Shown in pieces: positions 15,267-23,806 of a stretch of DNA of 64,000 bases. Each line of letters begins with the position of its first letter. The first letter of the stretch is position 1. A program made the translations under genes and the position numbers. The notes under the pieces are model-generated. The model saw only the letters and a program-made list of their open reading frames with translations, was not told the DNA's origin and ran no database searches. Source of the DNA: VRUE01 sp963774405 (GTDB lineage Bacteria > Actinomycetota > Thermoleophilia > Solirubrobacterales > 70-9); assembly GCA_963774405.1 (NCBI GenBank), contig CAVZEV010000007.1:1-64000 (forward strand), in the 5' to 3' direction.

Positions 15267-16930
15267 CGGTCCTGGGGTTGGGGGGCTCGACCCATGACTT
15301 CAGCGCAGCGATTGTCTCCAAGGGAGAGATCCGCGTTGCGATCGAGGACGAGCGCATTCAGCGTGTCAAGCGTGGCCGGTCGGAGTGGTATTCGCGGCCG
15401 GCCCATGACGCAACCGCATACTGCCTCGATGTAGCCGGCGTCACGGTAGACGAACTCGATGGCATCTTCTGCTGCGGGAACCTCGAGCGACCTGCGCAGT
15501 GGATGGACTGGTCGCAAGTCACGTTCGTCGACCACCACGCGGCGCATGCCGCTGCTTCGTTCTTCACATCACCATATGAGCGGTCGACCCTGCTCGTCGT
15601 CGACGGGCACGGCGGCGAGGTGGGACAGTCGGAGAGCGATTGGGATCTCCAGACGATCTCGATCGGCTGGGCCGAGGGCACCATGCTGACCATCGCGCCG
15701 CACCAAACCGGCACCCGAAGGAAGGTGTCCAGTGGATGGCACTACGTCATGCAGAATTCCATCGGATGGTTCTACCGCATCGTAACGCTCGCGATTGGTT
15801 TCGGGCATGCAGAGCTCGGCAAGACGATGGGGCTCGCCGCCTACGGCACTCCTCGGTACCTCAATGAGCTTGCCCAGTTCGTTGATGTACCCGCCGACGG
15901 TAGGTTCTCGTTCAATCCTTACAGTGGAATCTGGGACTGGATGACAGAGACCATCTCCGCAGCAGGGAACGCCGCCCAAGTCCGGGCGGACCTTGCCTAC
16001 GCGGTTCAAGAGATCTTTGTTGAGGCCATCATTGCCGCTGCTCTTGCCGCCCACCGGCAGGCCCCCTCGGAGGTCTTGAGCTTTGGCGGGGGATGCGCGC
16101 TCAACACGACGGCAAACAGTCGCATTCTGGAGGCCACACCTTTCGAGCGGCTCGCTATCTTCCCGGCGGCAGGAGACAATGGCCTATCGGTGGGTGCCGC
16201 GCTCTATGGAGCCCATGTGCTCGGCGACCACCCCCGTCGCCCCGTCTCGCCAGGGTGGCGCGGTCGCGCGGTTTACCTCGGGCGCGAATATCCTGAAGAG
16301 GAGGTCGACGCCGCTCTCGCCAAGGCACCGATCTTGGTGTCACGCTCCGCGAACCTCGAGCAGGAGGTCGCGAGCACGCTGGCAGCGGGCGCCTGCGTCG
16401 CCGTCTGCCGCGGGCGCTCGGAGATTGGTCCACGCGCGCTAGGTAACCGTAGCCTGCTCGCGCTACCTGGGCCAGCGCGCGTCCGTGATCACGTCAACCT
16501 CAACGTGAAGGGGCGCGAGTCCTTCCGCCCCCTGGCTCCAGTTGTGCCGATCGAGCACTTCGCGACCTATTTCGAGGGGATTGAGGAGTCGCCGTACATG
16601 TTGCTGGTCGCAACTGTCCGAGAGGAGTTCCGCGAGCGCCTGGGCGCGGTAACGCATGTGGATGGAACGGCTCGGGTGCAGTCGGTGCGGGAGGAGGACA
16701 ATCCCTTCCTCTACCGATTGCTGGAAAGCGTTGGCGAGCTGACCGGTGTGCCGGTGTTGCTGAACACTTCGCTGAATCTCCCAGGCAAGCCGATCGTGGA
16801 GACACCAGCAAACGCGCTCGCGATGTTCGTCGAGCGCCCCATCGACTTGCTGGTGCTGGGTGATCGCCTGGTGCGCAAGTACACGCCATGGGTGGGGCAA
16901 TCGCAACTGGCCAACTCAACTCAGATCTGA
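15257..16930 (+). CDS. NodU/CmcH-family O-carbamoyltransferase
   Basis: 557 residues. The family transfers a carbamoyl group from carbamoyl phosphate to hydroxyls of Nod factors, antibiotics and sugars through a carbamoyl-adenylate. Signatures: LGLGGSTHDFSAAI at the start, DHHAAHAAASFF (metal/His motif), LVVDGHGGE, LGKTMGLAAYG, SFGGGCALNTTAN, and in the C-terminal YrdC-like part RSEIGPRALGNRSLL, GRESFRPLAP and NTSLNLPGKPIVETP. Full length. The start codon lies within dif-like site B, so upstream expression signals must come from the site or neighbouring unit. It converges on the SIR2-STAND gene with 13 bp between them. The substrate is unknown; no biosynthetic cluster surrounds it. Confidence 0.93.
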   Translation: MSGAVLGLGGSTHDFSAAIVSKGEIRVAIEDERIQRVKRGRSEWYSRPAHDATAYCLDVAGVTVDELDGIFCCGNLERPAQWMDWSQVTFVDHHAAHAAASFFTSPYERSTLLVVDGHGGEVGQSESDWDLQTISIGWAEGTMLTIAPHQTGTRRKVSSGWHYVMQNSIGWFYRIVTLAIGFGHAELGKTMGLAAYGTPRYLNELAQFVDVPADGRFSFNPYSGIWDWMTETISAAGNAAQVRADLAYAVQEIFVEAIIAAALAAHRQAPSEVLSFGGGCALNTTANSRILEATPFERLAIFPAAGDNGLSVGAALYGAHVLGDHPRRPVSPGWRGRAVYLGREYPEEEVDAALAKAPILVSRSANLEQEVASTLAAGACVAVCRGRSEIGPRALGNRSLLALPGPARVRDHVNLNVKGRESFRPLAPVVPIEHFATYFEGIEESPYMLLVATVREEFRERLGAVTHVDGTARVQSVREEDNPFLYRLLESVGELTGVPVLLNTSLNLPGKPIVETPANALAMFVERPIDLLVLGDRLVRKYTPWVGQSQLANSTQI

Positions 16931-16943
16931 GCTCTATCCTCCG

Positions 16944-19900
16944 CTACGCAAGCGCGAAGGCGAGCTGATCGGACATCTGCTCTGCCGTCAGGCTCGTACC
17001 AAAAACCGCACTGGGGTCGGTCGTCCAGGTGGGAAGGGGTACCGCTTCAGGCCCGAGTTTCGCACCGAGCCAATAGACGAGCGATCTGCGGCTCATTCCC
17101 GCGTGGGCATTGCCTTGCTCACAGCAGCGTTCCACCGCCTGTCGGTAGTACTGCCGCGCTTCTTCCGGCGATTCCCTAAGGCAGGCCAGGGCACCCCATG
17201 CGGCAGACACCTCCGGGGCGAAGAGATCGAGCCCGGAGATTTCGACACGCTGGTCCACACGGACGACGAGGTCGCTCAACTCGACATGATCGGTGTCGGC
17301 AAGCCGGTCCAGCGAAAAGCTCACTAGGTATCGCCTGACCTGGGTCAGTAGGTGCCTAATCTCGACTTCCGGCACGACCATCCCGGCTGCGATCTCGTCA
17401 GCGTCACGAAGGTGCTGATCGGCATGGGCCAGATCGGCCCAAGAGTGCTCGCACTCCGCCCGGTCCAGGTACACCCGAGCCGCCTGAACATGGCCCCGAC
17501 ACACTGACTCCGGCCAGGACTCTTCGAGTGCGACCGAAAGCAGATCCCAAACCGACTCCAAGGCCACATCGTGGCCGGACTGGTCCATGAGGAGAACGAT
17601 CTCGGCCCGATGGTACGGATAATGACTGAATAGCTTCAGCGGTCCGCTGGGATGCTCATCCCAGGCTTGTTCGGCTAAATCCAGCAGCCGCAGTGCCTCG
17701 GTGGGGTCGCCCTGGAGCATTCTCAGGTACGCAATCGACGCCAGTCCGTGCTCTAGTTGCCAGCAGTAGATCCACTGTTCGTCAGTCCAAGCCAGCGCTC
17801 GCATGTTCAGCTCCACGAGCCTGTCGGCACGCACCAGCTCGCCGCGCGAAATCAACAAGGTAAGGAAGTTGTTCACGTACTTGGCCGTGTTTGGATCGTG
17901 GGACCGACAGGCTGCGCCCAACACTTGTCGGTAAACGGCCCGACTCTCCGCGCTGCGGCCTAGGTGCTTCAAGGATCGAGCGACTGTGGCGGGGTAATAG
18001 GCGGGCTCCGGAACCATCTCGCTCGGAAACGAGAATTCGTGCCCGAGGCGCCCGAGGGCCAGGCCCTCCTCCCAGGCTCCGAGGGTGTTACAGAGATACT
18101 GTCGTGGTCCCCGCAACAGGCGGTTCCTGACGATGTCGTCGAAAAGGGTCCAGTCGCAAGCTGCCGCAGCGTGCCGGGCAGCGACAAGCAGGGGGCGGGC
18201 ATCCTCGAACGTCTCGGGTAGATCAGCCGTATCTCGCAGGTGCTGGGCTGCGAGGAATTGGTGTAGCGGCACGAGGGGCTCCGTATTTTCCTCGGCTCGA
18301 TGCTCGAAGTATTCGCGCACGCTGGGATGACTGGAAAGCTCGGCTGCAGCGCTCACCGTGAGCAGGCGCCGCCGGATCAGCCGTTCGATTATCGGCCGCA
18401 GGTCACTCCCGACCAGCTCCGCGTTGATCGCGGTATCGGGATAACTCCGCGTCAGGGTCGCCTCTGCAAGAGGGAAAGACACCGGGCCCTCGAACGCGCT
18501 CGCGCAGACGAGAAACGTCAGCTCGGCTGACCCAAGGTGCCGCAGGTAAGAGCCGACTACCCTCGCAAGACGGTTCTCTCGCAGCGGATCCACTTCGTCG
18601 GAGACCGTGATCGCCCTTGAGTGTTCAATCGTCATCACTGCGTCTCGCTCTGGTACGTCCAACAGCAACCCCGCGAGGATCCGCAGTGCCAGCGGATGAC
18701 CAGCCGTTACCTTGGCGAGGCGGCGCCTGGCCGCTTCGGGGAGGCCGCCGAGGCCCCAGGAATTGAGAAAGTCGCCAATCTCAGTTGTGGTCAGCGGAGA
18801 CACGTCGATTCGTTCTGACCGGTCCCCGAGTTCGCCGCACATGGGGACTCTCGATGTCAGAAGGACTAGGCCGCCACCTTGTAAGACGCTTTCCAGAATC
18901 TGCATCAGCGAGGGGGTGCGCAGATTCCCCTCCTCATCGAGGACGACCTCGATCCCGTCGAGTACGAGTACGGTCTGGTGCGCCCGCACGTGCCGACAGA
19001 CATTATCGACCCGCTCCGGGAGCGGCTCTCGGGCTGGCCCAACGGTCGCCAAGGCAAAGTCTGCGACGAATTGGTCGATGTCTGCCCGATGCAATGAGCA
19101 ACCGAAGATGGCGACATACCCTGCCATTGCGATCTCCAGGCGATGGTCGTGCAGGAACTGCTGAAGCATGGAGGTCTTACCCGATCCACCTAGGCCCACG
19201 ATCTGACCAATACCCCCGGCCTCAACCAAGCCTGCGAGGCGATTGCTCTCGTGCTCCCGGCGGATCATGTACGGGTCAAGCTCGGGGAAGTACTTCATGG
19301 TAACTTCGAGCCCAGACCGCGCTACAGCCCAACTTGCGGCCATGTGGGCAAGGCACTCGTATACGGCTCGGTGCCGGCCGAACGGATCAGAGGGAGTAAC
19401 CGGGTTGCTGTCGTCGTAGTAAATGGGTTGCAGGTTCTTTTTGGTCAGCTCCTTGATCACCTCTTTGCCCTTCTTCGATCTGCCGATAAGTGCGTAGATT
19501 TCACCGGCACCCTCGGGATATATATCGGTGATGGTCTGGAGCACCAGATCAAAATCATCGTCCTGCAATCCGAAGCCGACGAAGAAGACCTGGCTCAAGA
19601 AGAGAGTTTCAAGCGCCCGGACATAACCTGGCGTCTGCAATAGCTGGTCGTAGTGTCTTTTCGTGAGCTTCCACGACGGGTAGAAGTCGATGTCGCCATG
19701 GATCTTGGCCAGGGTCGTGCCACTTGAGCGCAAGGCTCCACTGGTGGCGTCGGAGAGTCTGCGCAGATCCTGGTTCGTCACGATCTGCATCGGTTCGTGG
19801 CGTCGCTCGACGTAGGCCTTGGAAATCATTCGATCGAGATTCGTGGTCACGATCAATGGCCAGTCAATAGACACCAGTTGAGTTACCGCCGGAGGAATCT

Positions 19901-20225
19901 CCTTGCCGGCCTCGTCCAGCTCCCGCTCCACGGCACGGCGGAAGGTGGGCTCACCCAAGGCGTCCAGGATGAGATCGGTCGCCTCGATGTATTCATCGTC
20001 GTTTAGCACCTCGACGATCGCCCGCCGCTCATCTTCGTTGATCAATCCCAGCTCAACGCCCTCGGCAGCCAAACGTTCCAACAGCTCTCGCCAAAGCGGC
20101 AGTCGCTGTCCGCAGTCGCCGTACACGCTGAGACCCGCCCCCACGAACGGGACCACACGTCCGTCGGTCTGGAGGACACGGGATAGCAGGCGCTTGTAGG
20201 CCGGATCCTCCGGATCGAACCTCAT
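16944..20225 (-). CDS. SIR2-STAND-TPR protein, probable NLR-like antiviral sensor
   Basis: 1093 residues from ATG 20225. Domain order: SIR2-like NADase (about 15-270; PFVGAGLSVYGD, IVTTNLDR, KIHGDID, VFFVGFGLQDDDFD), then a STAND P-loop NTPase (about 325-640; Walker A GLGGSGKTS near 343, Walker B VLVLDGIEVV near 425, LLTSR sensor, GHPLALRILAGLLL), then a long helical TPR-like region (about 700-1080). SIR2-STAND proteins with sensor repeats are known antiphage systems that deplete NAD after sensing phage proteins (Avs-type). Here assignment is by architecture only. The open frame extends to 20504 but ATG 20225 begins at the SIR2 domain and lies just outside dif-like site C. Confidence 0.88.
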   Translation of the reverse strand: MRFDPEDPAYKRLLSRVLQTDGRVVPFVGAGLSVYGDCGQRLPLWRELLERLAAEGVELGLINEDERRAIVEVLNDDEYIEATDLILDALGEPTFRRAVERELDEAGKEIPPAVTQLVSIDWPLIVTTNLDRMISKAYVERRHEPMQIVTNQDLRRLSDATSGALRSSGTTLAKIHGDIDFYPSWKLTKRHYDQLLQTPGYVRALETLFLSQVFFVGFGLQDDDFDLVLQTITDIYPEGAGEIYALIGRSKKGKEVIKELTKKNLQPIYYDDSNPVTPSDPFGRHRAVYECLAHMAASWAVARSGLEVTMKYFPELDPYMIRREHESNRLAGLVEAGGIGQIVGLGGSGKTSMLQQFLHDHRLEIAMAGYVAIFGCSLHRADIDQFVADFALATVGPAREPLPERVDNVCRHVRAHQTVLVLDGIEVVLDEEGNLRTPSLMQILESVLQGGGLVLLTSRVPMCGELGDRSERIDVSPLTTTEIGDFLNSWGLGGLPEAARRRLAKVTAGHPLALRILAGLLLDVPERDAVMTIEHSRAITVSDEVDPLRENRLARVVGSYLRHLGSAELTFLVCASAFEGPVSFPLAEATLTRSYPDTAINAELVGSDLRPIIERLIRRRLLTVSAAAELSSHPSVREYFEHRAEENTEPLVPLHQFLAAQHLRDTADLPETFEDARPLLVAARHAAAACDWTLFDDIVRNRLLRGPRQYLCNTLGAWEEGLALGRLGHEFSFPSEMVPEPAYYPATVARSLKHLGRSAESRAVYRQVLGAACRSHDPNTAKYVNNFLTLLISRGELVRADRLVELNMRALAWTDEQWIYCWQLEHGLASIAYLRMLQGDPTEALRLLDLAEQAWDEHPSGPLKLFSHYPYHRAEIVLLMDQSGHDVALESVWDLLSVALEESWPESVCRGHVQAARVYLDRAECEHSWADLAHADQHLRDADEIAAGMVVPEVEIRHLLTQVRRYLVSFSLDRLADTDHVELSDLVVRVDQRVEISGLDLFAPEVSAAWGALACLRESPEEARQYYRQAVERCCEQGNAHAGMSRRSLVYWLGAKLGPEAVPLPTWTTDPSAVFGTSLTAEQMSDQLAFALA

Positions 20226-20228
20226 CGC

Positions 20229-20258
20229 CCGCCGATAATTCTCAGTTATCAACAACGG
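20229..20258 (-). repeat. dif-like site C
   Basis: Read on the minus strand: TTGATAA, 7-bp spacer CTGAGAA, TTATCGGC. On the plus strand the core spans 20234-20249. The 16-bp core is identical to site B in inverted orientation; together they bracket carbamoyltransferase and the SIR2-STAND gene. Confidence 0.6.
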
Positions 20259-20309
20259 TTGGCATCGGCGGCATCGTAATAGGAATCCTGGCGCATTGTC
20301 GACGCCAGA

Positions 20310-20327
20310 ATAAACCGTGACGTTTAT
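20310..20327. promoter_or_regulatory. Inverted repeat upstream of the phospholipase D gene
   Basis: Perfect palindrome ATAAAC-N6-GTTTAT located 38 bp before the PLD start. Likely an operator or part of the divergent promoter region. It differs from the dif-like sites in core sequence, so I keep it separate. Confidence 0.45.
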
Positions 20328-20364
20328 GGCGAAAGCGCGGTGAGCCGTAGACTCAGCCGCCGCA

Positions 20365-21912
20365 ATGGCAGAGACTCTTGTGAAGTCACTTGCCGAGTTG
20401 AAGGCAAAGTGGTTTATTCCGACGGACGACAGCCGTCCGGACGGTGTCCCCTGCCACCGTGGTCCGCGGAGTGATGCCCTCAGCGTGTCCACCGACGGCA
20501 ACACCGTGAGGCCACTGATCGACGGGAAGGCCTACATGCGCGCGTGGCGCGATGGACTGCTCGAACTGTACGACAAACCCGGTGCCGAGTTCTACCATGC
20601 TGGGTGGCGTTTCGAACGAATGAACGCGCTTGGTGCAGGAACACCCGGCGCCGACACGCTCGAAAACATCTGCGATGCGGCGGAGCAGGGCGTACACACC
20701 TACGTGCTGGCGTGCCGCAATCTTCGCTGCTTTCCGTTTAATCAGCCGGCAATCGGACACCTACGGTCCGAAGGCATCCGCACGGCGTGCCTGGACAGCC
20801 GATTTCCGCCCCTGGGCAGCAACCATCAGAAGTTCACGATCATGAAGAGCGCCACCGAGACAAGCGCGCTCCTCGGCTCCGTCGACATCACAAGGACCCG
20901 ATGGGACTCATCCGAACACCTGCCAGTCGATTCGAGTCGCGATTCGAAGTACGGCAGACAAACGCACGACGTCTCAGTGCGCATCGAGGGCCCGGCCGTC
21001 ACAGATCTGGAGGTGACGTTCCGGGAGCGGTGGAACGACATGGACACAGTGTTCAGACGCCCGTCGATCTTGCGTCCCGAGCCACAGATCACCACCCCAC
21101 TCTCAAGACTCTCGGGTCGAGGAACACATTCGGTGCAGGTCCTTCGAACTTATGGCATCACGGCACCATTCTTCGGCTACACCTGGTCATCAATAGGCGA
21201 GTTCACGATATGGGCTTCTCACCTAAACGCCATTAAGCGAGCAGCTGAGTACATCTACATTGAGGACCAATACTTCTGGCCCTTCGGATGGCCACCCGGC
21301 TACGCACGCACAGCGCTCGCTCGCGAGACCGACATCTTCTACCAACTTGGCGAGGCGATGAAGCGTGGTGTCGATGTTACGGTCGTTACGACGAGCGTCC
21401 TCAGCGGCATTCGCCGAGACAGCCAGAAGTACCACCGCGACATGGGTGTCAACTACCTCCGCGGTATTCGCGCGGCCGGCTCGCTTGGCGATATCGTCGT
21501 AGCGTGTCTCCATCACAATGGCAGCGACATTTACGTCCACTCGAAGCTGCTGATCGTCGATGACGAGTTCGTCAGCATCGGCTCCGCAAACATCGCCCGG
21601 CGCAGCATGACCAACGATAGCGAGCTCCATGTTGGCATCGTCGATGAGGCTGGCTCCTTCGCGAGGGAACTCCGCACCCAACTGATGGCAGAGCACACCG
21701 GACTTCCAGCGACGAGTCTGGCTGTTGCCCGTGAGGCTTTCAACACCTTCAAGTCGAGCATCGCCGCTAGTCTTGGCCACCTCAAGCCGTACCCGGTCGA
21801 TCCACAAGCCTCATATATGCAGGCCGCTAGGCCGACTCGTCCTCCCCGGTGGCACGCTTCCGTGATCCGGCTAGGGCTCGATCCATACGGCGGCCCTATG
21901 GAATTGCGTTAA
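20365..21912 (+). CDS. Phospholipase D superfamily enzyme with two HKD motifs
   Basis: 515 residues. Two catalytic HKD motifs are present: SNHQKFTIMK near residue 153 and YVHSKLLIVDD with His392, the latter followed by SIGSANIARRSM. The spacing and the IYIEDQYFW segment before the second motif match full phospholipase D enzymes rather than single-motif nucleases. It would hydrolyse phosphodiester bonds of phospholipids (or possibly nucleic acid). No signal peptide is apparent, so it is presumably cytoplasmic. It is the only gene between dif-like sites C and D. PLD enzymes occur as defence effectors, so an abortive-infection role is plausible, but not shown. Confidence 0.9.
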   Translation: MAETLVKSLAELKAKWFIPTDDSRPDGVPCHRGPRSDALSVSTDGNTVRPLIDGKAYMRAWRDGLLELYDKPGAEFYHAGWRFERMNALGAGTPGADTLENICDAAEQGVHTYVLACRNLRCFPFNQPAIGHLRSEGIRTACLDSRFPPLGSNHQKFTIMKSATETSALLGSVDITRTRWDSSEHLPVDSSRDSKYGRQTHDVSVRIEGPAVTDLEVTFRERWNDMDTVFRRPSILRPEPQITTPLSRLSGRGTHSVQVLRTYGITAPFFGYTWSSIGEFTIWASHLNAIKRAAEYIYIEDQYFWPFGWPPGYARTALARETDIFYQLGEAMKRGVDVTVVTTSVLSGIRRDSQKYHRDMGVNYLRGIRAAGSLGDIVVACLHHNGSDIYVHSKLLIVDDEFVSIGSANIARRSMTNDSELHVGIVDEAGSFARELRTQLMAEHTGLPATSLAVAREAFNTFKSSIAASLGHLKPYPVDPQASYMQAARPTRPPRWHASVIRLGLDPYGGPMELR

Positions 21913-21915
21913 CGG

Positions 21916-21946
21916 GGAGGCGCATAACTCTGCGTTATCGCTGTTC
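21916..21946 (-). repeat. dif-like site D
   Basis: On the minus strand CAGCGATAA, 7-bp spacer CGCAGAG, TTATGCGC; core at 21923-21940 on the plus strand. It is located between the stop of the PLD gene and the 3' end of the convergent membrane-protein gene, a position that makes an operator role unlikely. Confidence 0.55.
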
Positions 21947-22087
21947 TCTTGGCCGCCAGCGGCGCTAGAAGACTTCGCGGAAACCTCATCGGGTGCCGGC
22001 GACCCGCAAGCCGCCGCTCTGAACCAGGGCCAAGCCATCTCATCGCAGTTGGGGGCTGGCCCTGCGAGAGGAGGTTGATCGTCTCTC

Positions 22088-22831
22088 TCAGCCGTCTAGG
22101 GCTCGACGGGCGCCACGGTTCATGACCTCCGTGCCGGCCGCTATCGACAATCCGGCCCCTGCTGCAGTGAGGATAAGGACCGGTCCTGCGGCGGCACCGG
22201 AGACTCCCGCCACACCGTTGACTGCTACGACGAGTCCCCCCGCGATTGCTTGAAGCGCCCCCACGACACGATGCAGGGTCTCTTGGTCTGAGTCGCTGTG
22301 CACAAGATCTTGTAGTTCTTTCTCAAGAACGGAGAGGAGCTCTTCTAGCTGATCGGTGGCTGGCTCGGGATCCTGTGCGAGATCTAGCAGAACTTCTTCA
22401 AGGTTACGTTTGATGCGATCAACGGCGGACTGCTCGACGCCGATATCTAGCAGCAGTTGTGTCTCCGCATTGAGGAATAGGCGAAGCAGCGCCTCGTCCT
22501 GGCGAAGTTCCTCGGCTACGCGGTACACATCGACATCGATCGGAAGGCGCTCTTTGGTTCGCTGATCCTCTACCAGCGCGGCGACGCCGCGAGCCGATGC
22601 CCTGACAGCGCGTTCGAGTAGCTCTGCCCTTCTCTCGCGGTTGGCGCGACGGATGCGCACGCTGTGGAACTCATCGAGCAGCCTGTTGATCTGGTTGACC
22701 TCGTCTCGAACCTCGGCCAGGATCATCCGCAGCATCCTCGCATGCACGGACACTCGGTGCAAGACTCGACCGCGCTGAGAACCGAAGTATTCGCGCCCTC
22801 GGCCTGCATTGACGTGCCGCAGCGCGAGCAT
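22088..22831 (-). CDS. Unknown protein with C-terminal membrane region
   Basis: 247 residues from ATG 22831. The first 180 residues are charged and helical with coiled-coil character (EVRDEVNQINRLLDEF, EELLSVLEKELQDLV). The last 60 are hydrophobic and Gly/Ala-rich (GGLVVAVNGVAGVSGAAAGPVLILTAAGAGLSI), compatible with one or two membrane helices. This soluble-sensor plus membrane-tail layout is seen in pore-forming defence effectors, but I recognise no family. It is the only gene between dif-like sites D and E. The open frame continues upstream through site E to 22960, which I consider spurious; the internal start at MLRMILAEV is another option. Confidence 0.6.
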   Translation of the reverse strand: MLALRHVNAGRGREYFGSQRGRVLHRVSVHARMLRMILAEVRDEVNQINRLLDEFHSVRIRRANRERRAELLERAVRASARGVAALVEDQRTKERLPIDVDVYRVAEELRQDEALLRLFLNAETQLLLDIGVEQSAVDRIKRNLEEVLLDLAQDPEPATDQLEELLSVLEKELQDLVHSDSDQETLHRVVGALQAIAGGLVVAVNGVAGVSGAAAGPVLILTAAGAGLSIAAGTEVMNRGARRALDG

Positions 22832-22887
22832 CGGTCCCTGAGCAACGGGGCGACCATTTTCCGGACGCCCGCACGAACCGGGCGGCC

Positions 22888-22920
22888 CTCCGCCACGCCC
22901 GATAAGAGCCGTTATGAAGA
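22888..22920 (+). repeat. dif-like site E
   Basis: CCACGCCCGATAA, 6-bp spacer GAGCCG, TTATGAAG; GATAA at 22901-22905. Its left flank CTCCGCCACGCCCGATAA matches site F in 17 of 18 positions, so conserved sequence extends beyond the core. The spacer is one base shorter than in the other sites. Confidence 0.6.
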
Positions 22921-23021
22921 CCGCGCTGCGCCCCTGCCGAGGGCCCCGTAGTGGCGACAATTCTCCGCGTATCGGAGCAGACGCCGAGGCGCCCGATTGG
23001 CGACGCGCTCTGAAACGCTGC

Positions 23022-23465
23022 TCAGCGTGCCGCCTTCCATTGCTCAGGCTCGGGGCATTCTGCTTCGGTCCTCCGATGCTGGTCCTCCAACTCCCCGAAC
23101 CGCCGGTGGGCGGCAGCCTCGTCTTCGTTCCAGGTCCGGACCAACGTGTTGTATGCGACGCCGAGGCTGCCGAACCTAACTGCGGCCTTTTGATGTTCTT
23201 CGGCCTTCTCCCCTGGGCCGATCACCTCACTGGCGGCGTTGAAGCCGGCCGTCAAGATGGTCAGGACCCCGAGGATGATCGCGCCGGCACCGCCGAGTCC
23301 GGCCACCAGCGCCAACCCGCTCCCAGCCGCCAGGACGGCAAGAGACACCTTCGAGACCACGGTCCTGCGACTCCATCTTCTTGCAGACCCGCGGTGTTGC
23401 CTCGAGCGTGCGTCGCACCCCACTCTGCGTTCCGCCGCAAGCCCCTTCTCCTCGTCAAAGGCCAT
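23022..23465 (-). CDS. SLATT-like two-transmembrane protein
   Basis: 147 residues from ATG 23465. A basic N-terminus with HRGSARRWSRR precedes two hydrophobic helices (SLAVLAAGSGLALVAGL and AGAIILGVLTILTAGFNAA). These are followed by the conserved-looking segment EKAEEHQKAAVRFGSLGVAYNTLV. This matches the layout of SLATT domains (SMODS/SLOG-associating two-TM), predicted pore-forming effectors of nucleotide-signalling defence systems. No cyclase or SLOG gene is adjacent, so it would be an orphan effector. It is the only gene between dif-like sites E and F. Family call rests on pattern only. Confidence 0.58.
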   Translation of the reverse strand: MAFDEEKGLAAERRVGCDARSRQHRGSARRWSRRTVVSKVSLAVLAAGSGLALVAGLGGAGAIILGVLTILTAGFNAASEVIGPGEKAEEHQKAAVRFGSLGVAYNTLVRTWNEDEAAAHRRFGELEDQHRRTEAECPEPEQWKAAR

Positions 23466-23806
23466 TCGCTTGAGCCTATAGCCACTGGTGAACTCAATGT
23501 AGCTCCCGTTGTCAACCGGTGCGCTCTCCCCCACGCCCGATAACACCCGCTTATGGCGACTGGCCAACGGCACCAGTCCGCGGTGGAGAAACACAGTCAG
23601 GCCCGCCTGATCCAAGCTCCTGACTCCGTTTTTCAGGCGTAGATCATCTCCGCGAACCGGTCCGGCTTAAAGAACGAGTCGTATGAAATGGAGCTCGCTC
23701 AGCCCCAGTACGAACTTTCGCCAGGCCGTTGAAGATCGGCGCCGATCTCTGGTTTATAGGGGGTGCAAGCGAGTGGGTTCGCCGAAAGAACCCCAGAGGA
23801 GAGCAG
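23466..23806. other. Divergent region upstream of the SLATT-like gene and the ubiquitin-like operon
   Basis: 341 bp containing dif-like site F. Otherwise I see no gene; the region must carry the promoter of the plus-strand Ubl operon. A purine-rich AGAGGAGAGCAG directly precedes the Ubl ATG and serves as its ribosome site. Confidence 0.5.
23528..23560 (+). repeat. dif-like site F
   Basis: CCACGCCCGATAA, 7-bp spacer CACCCGC, TTATGGCG; GATAA at 23539-23543. It shares its 18-bp left flank with site E. It is the last such site I find; none occurs further right in the window. Confidence 0.6.

Noticed and set aside
20310..20327. Seventh dif-like site
   Set aside because: The palindrome ATAAAC-N6-GTTTAT differs from GATAA-N6/7-TTAT in core and spacing and sits as expected for an operator before the phospholipase D gene.
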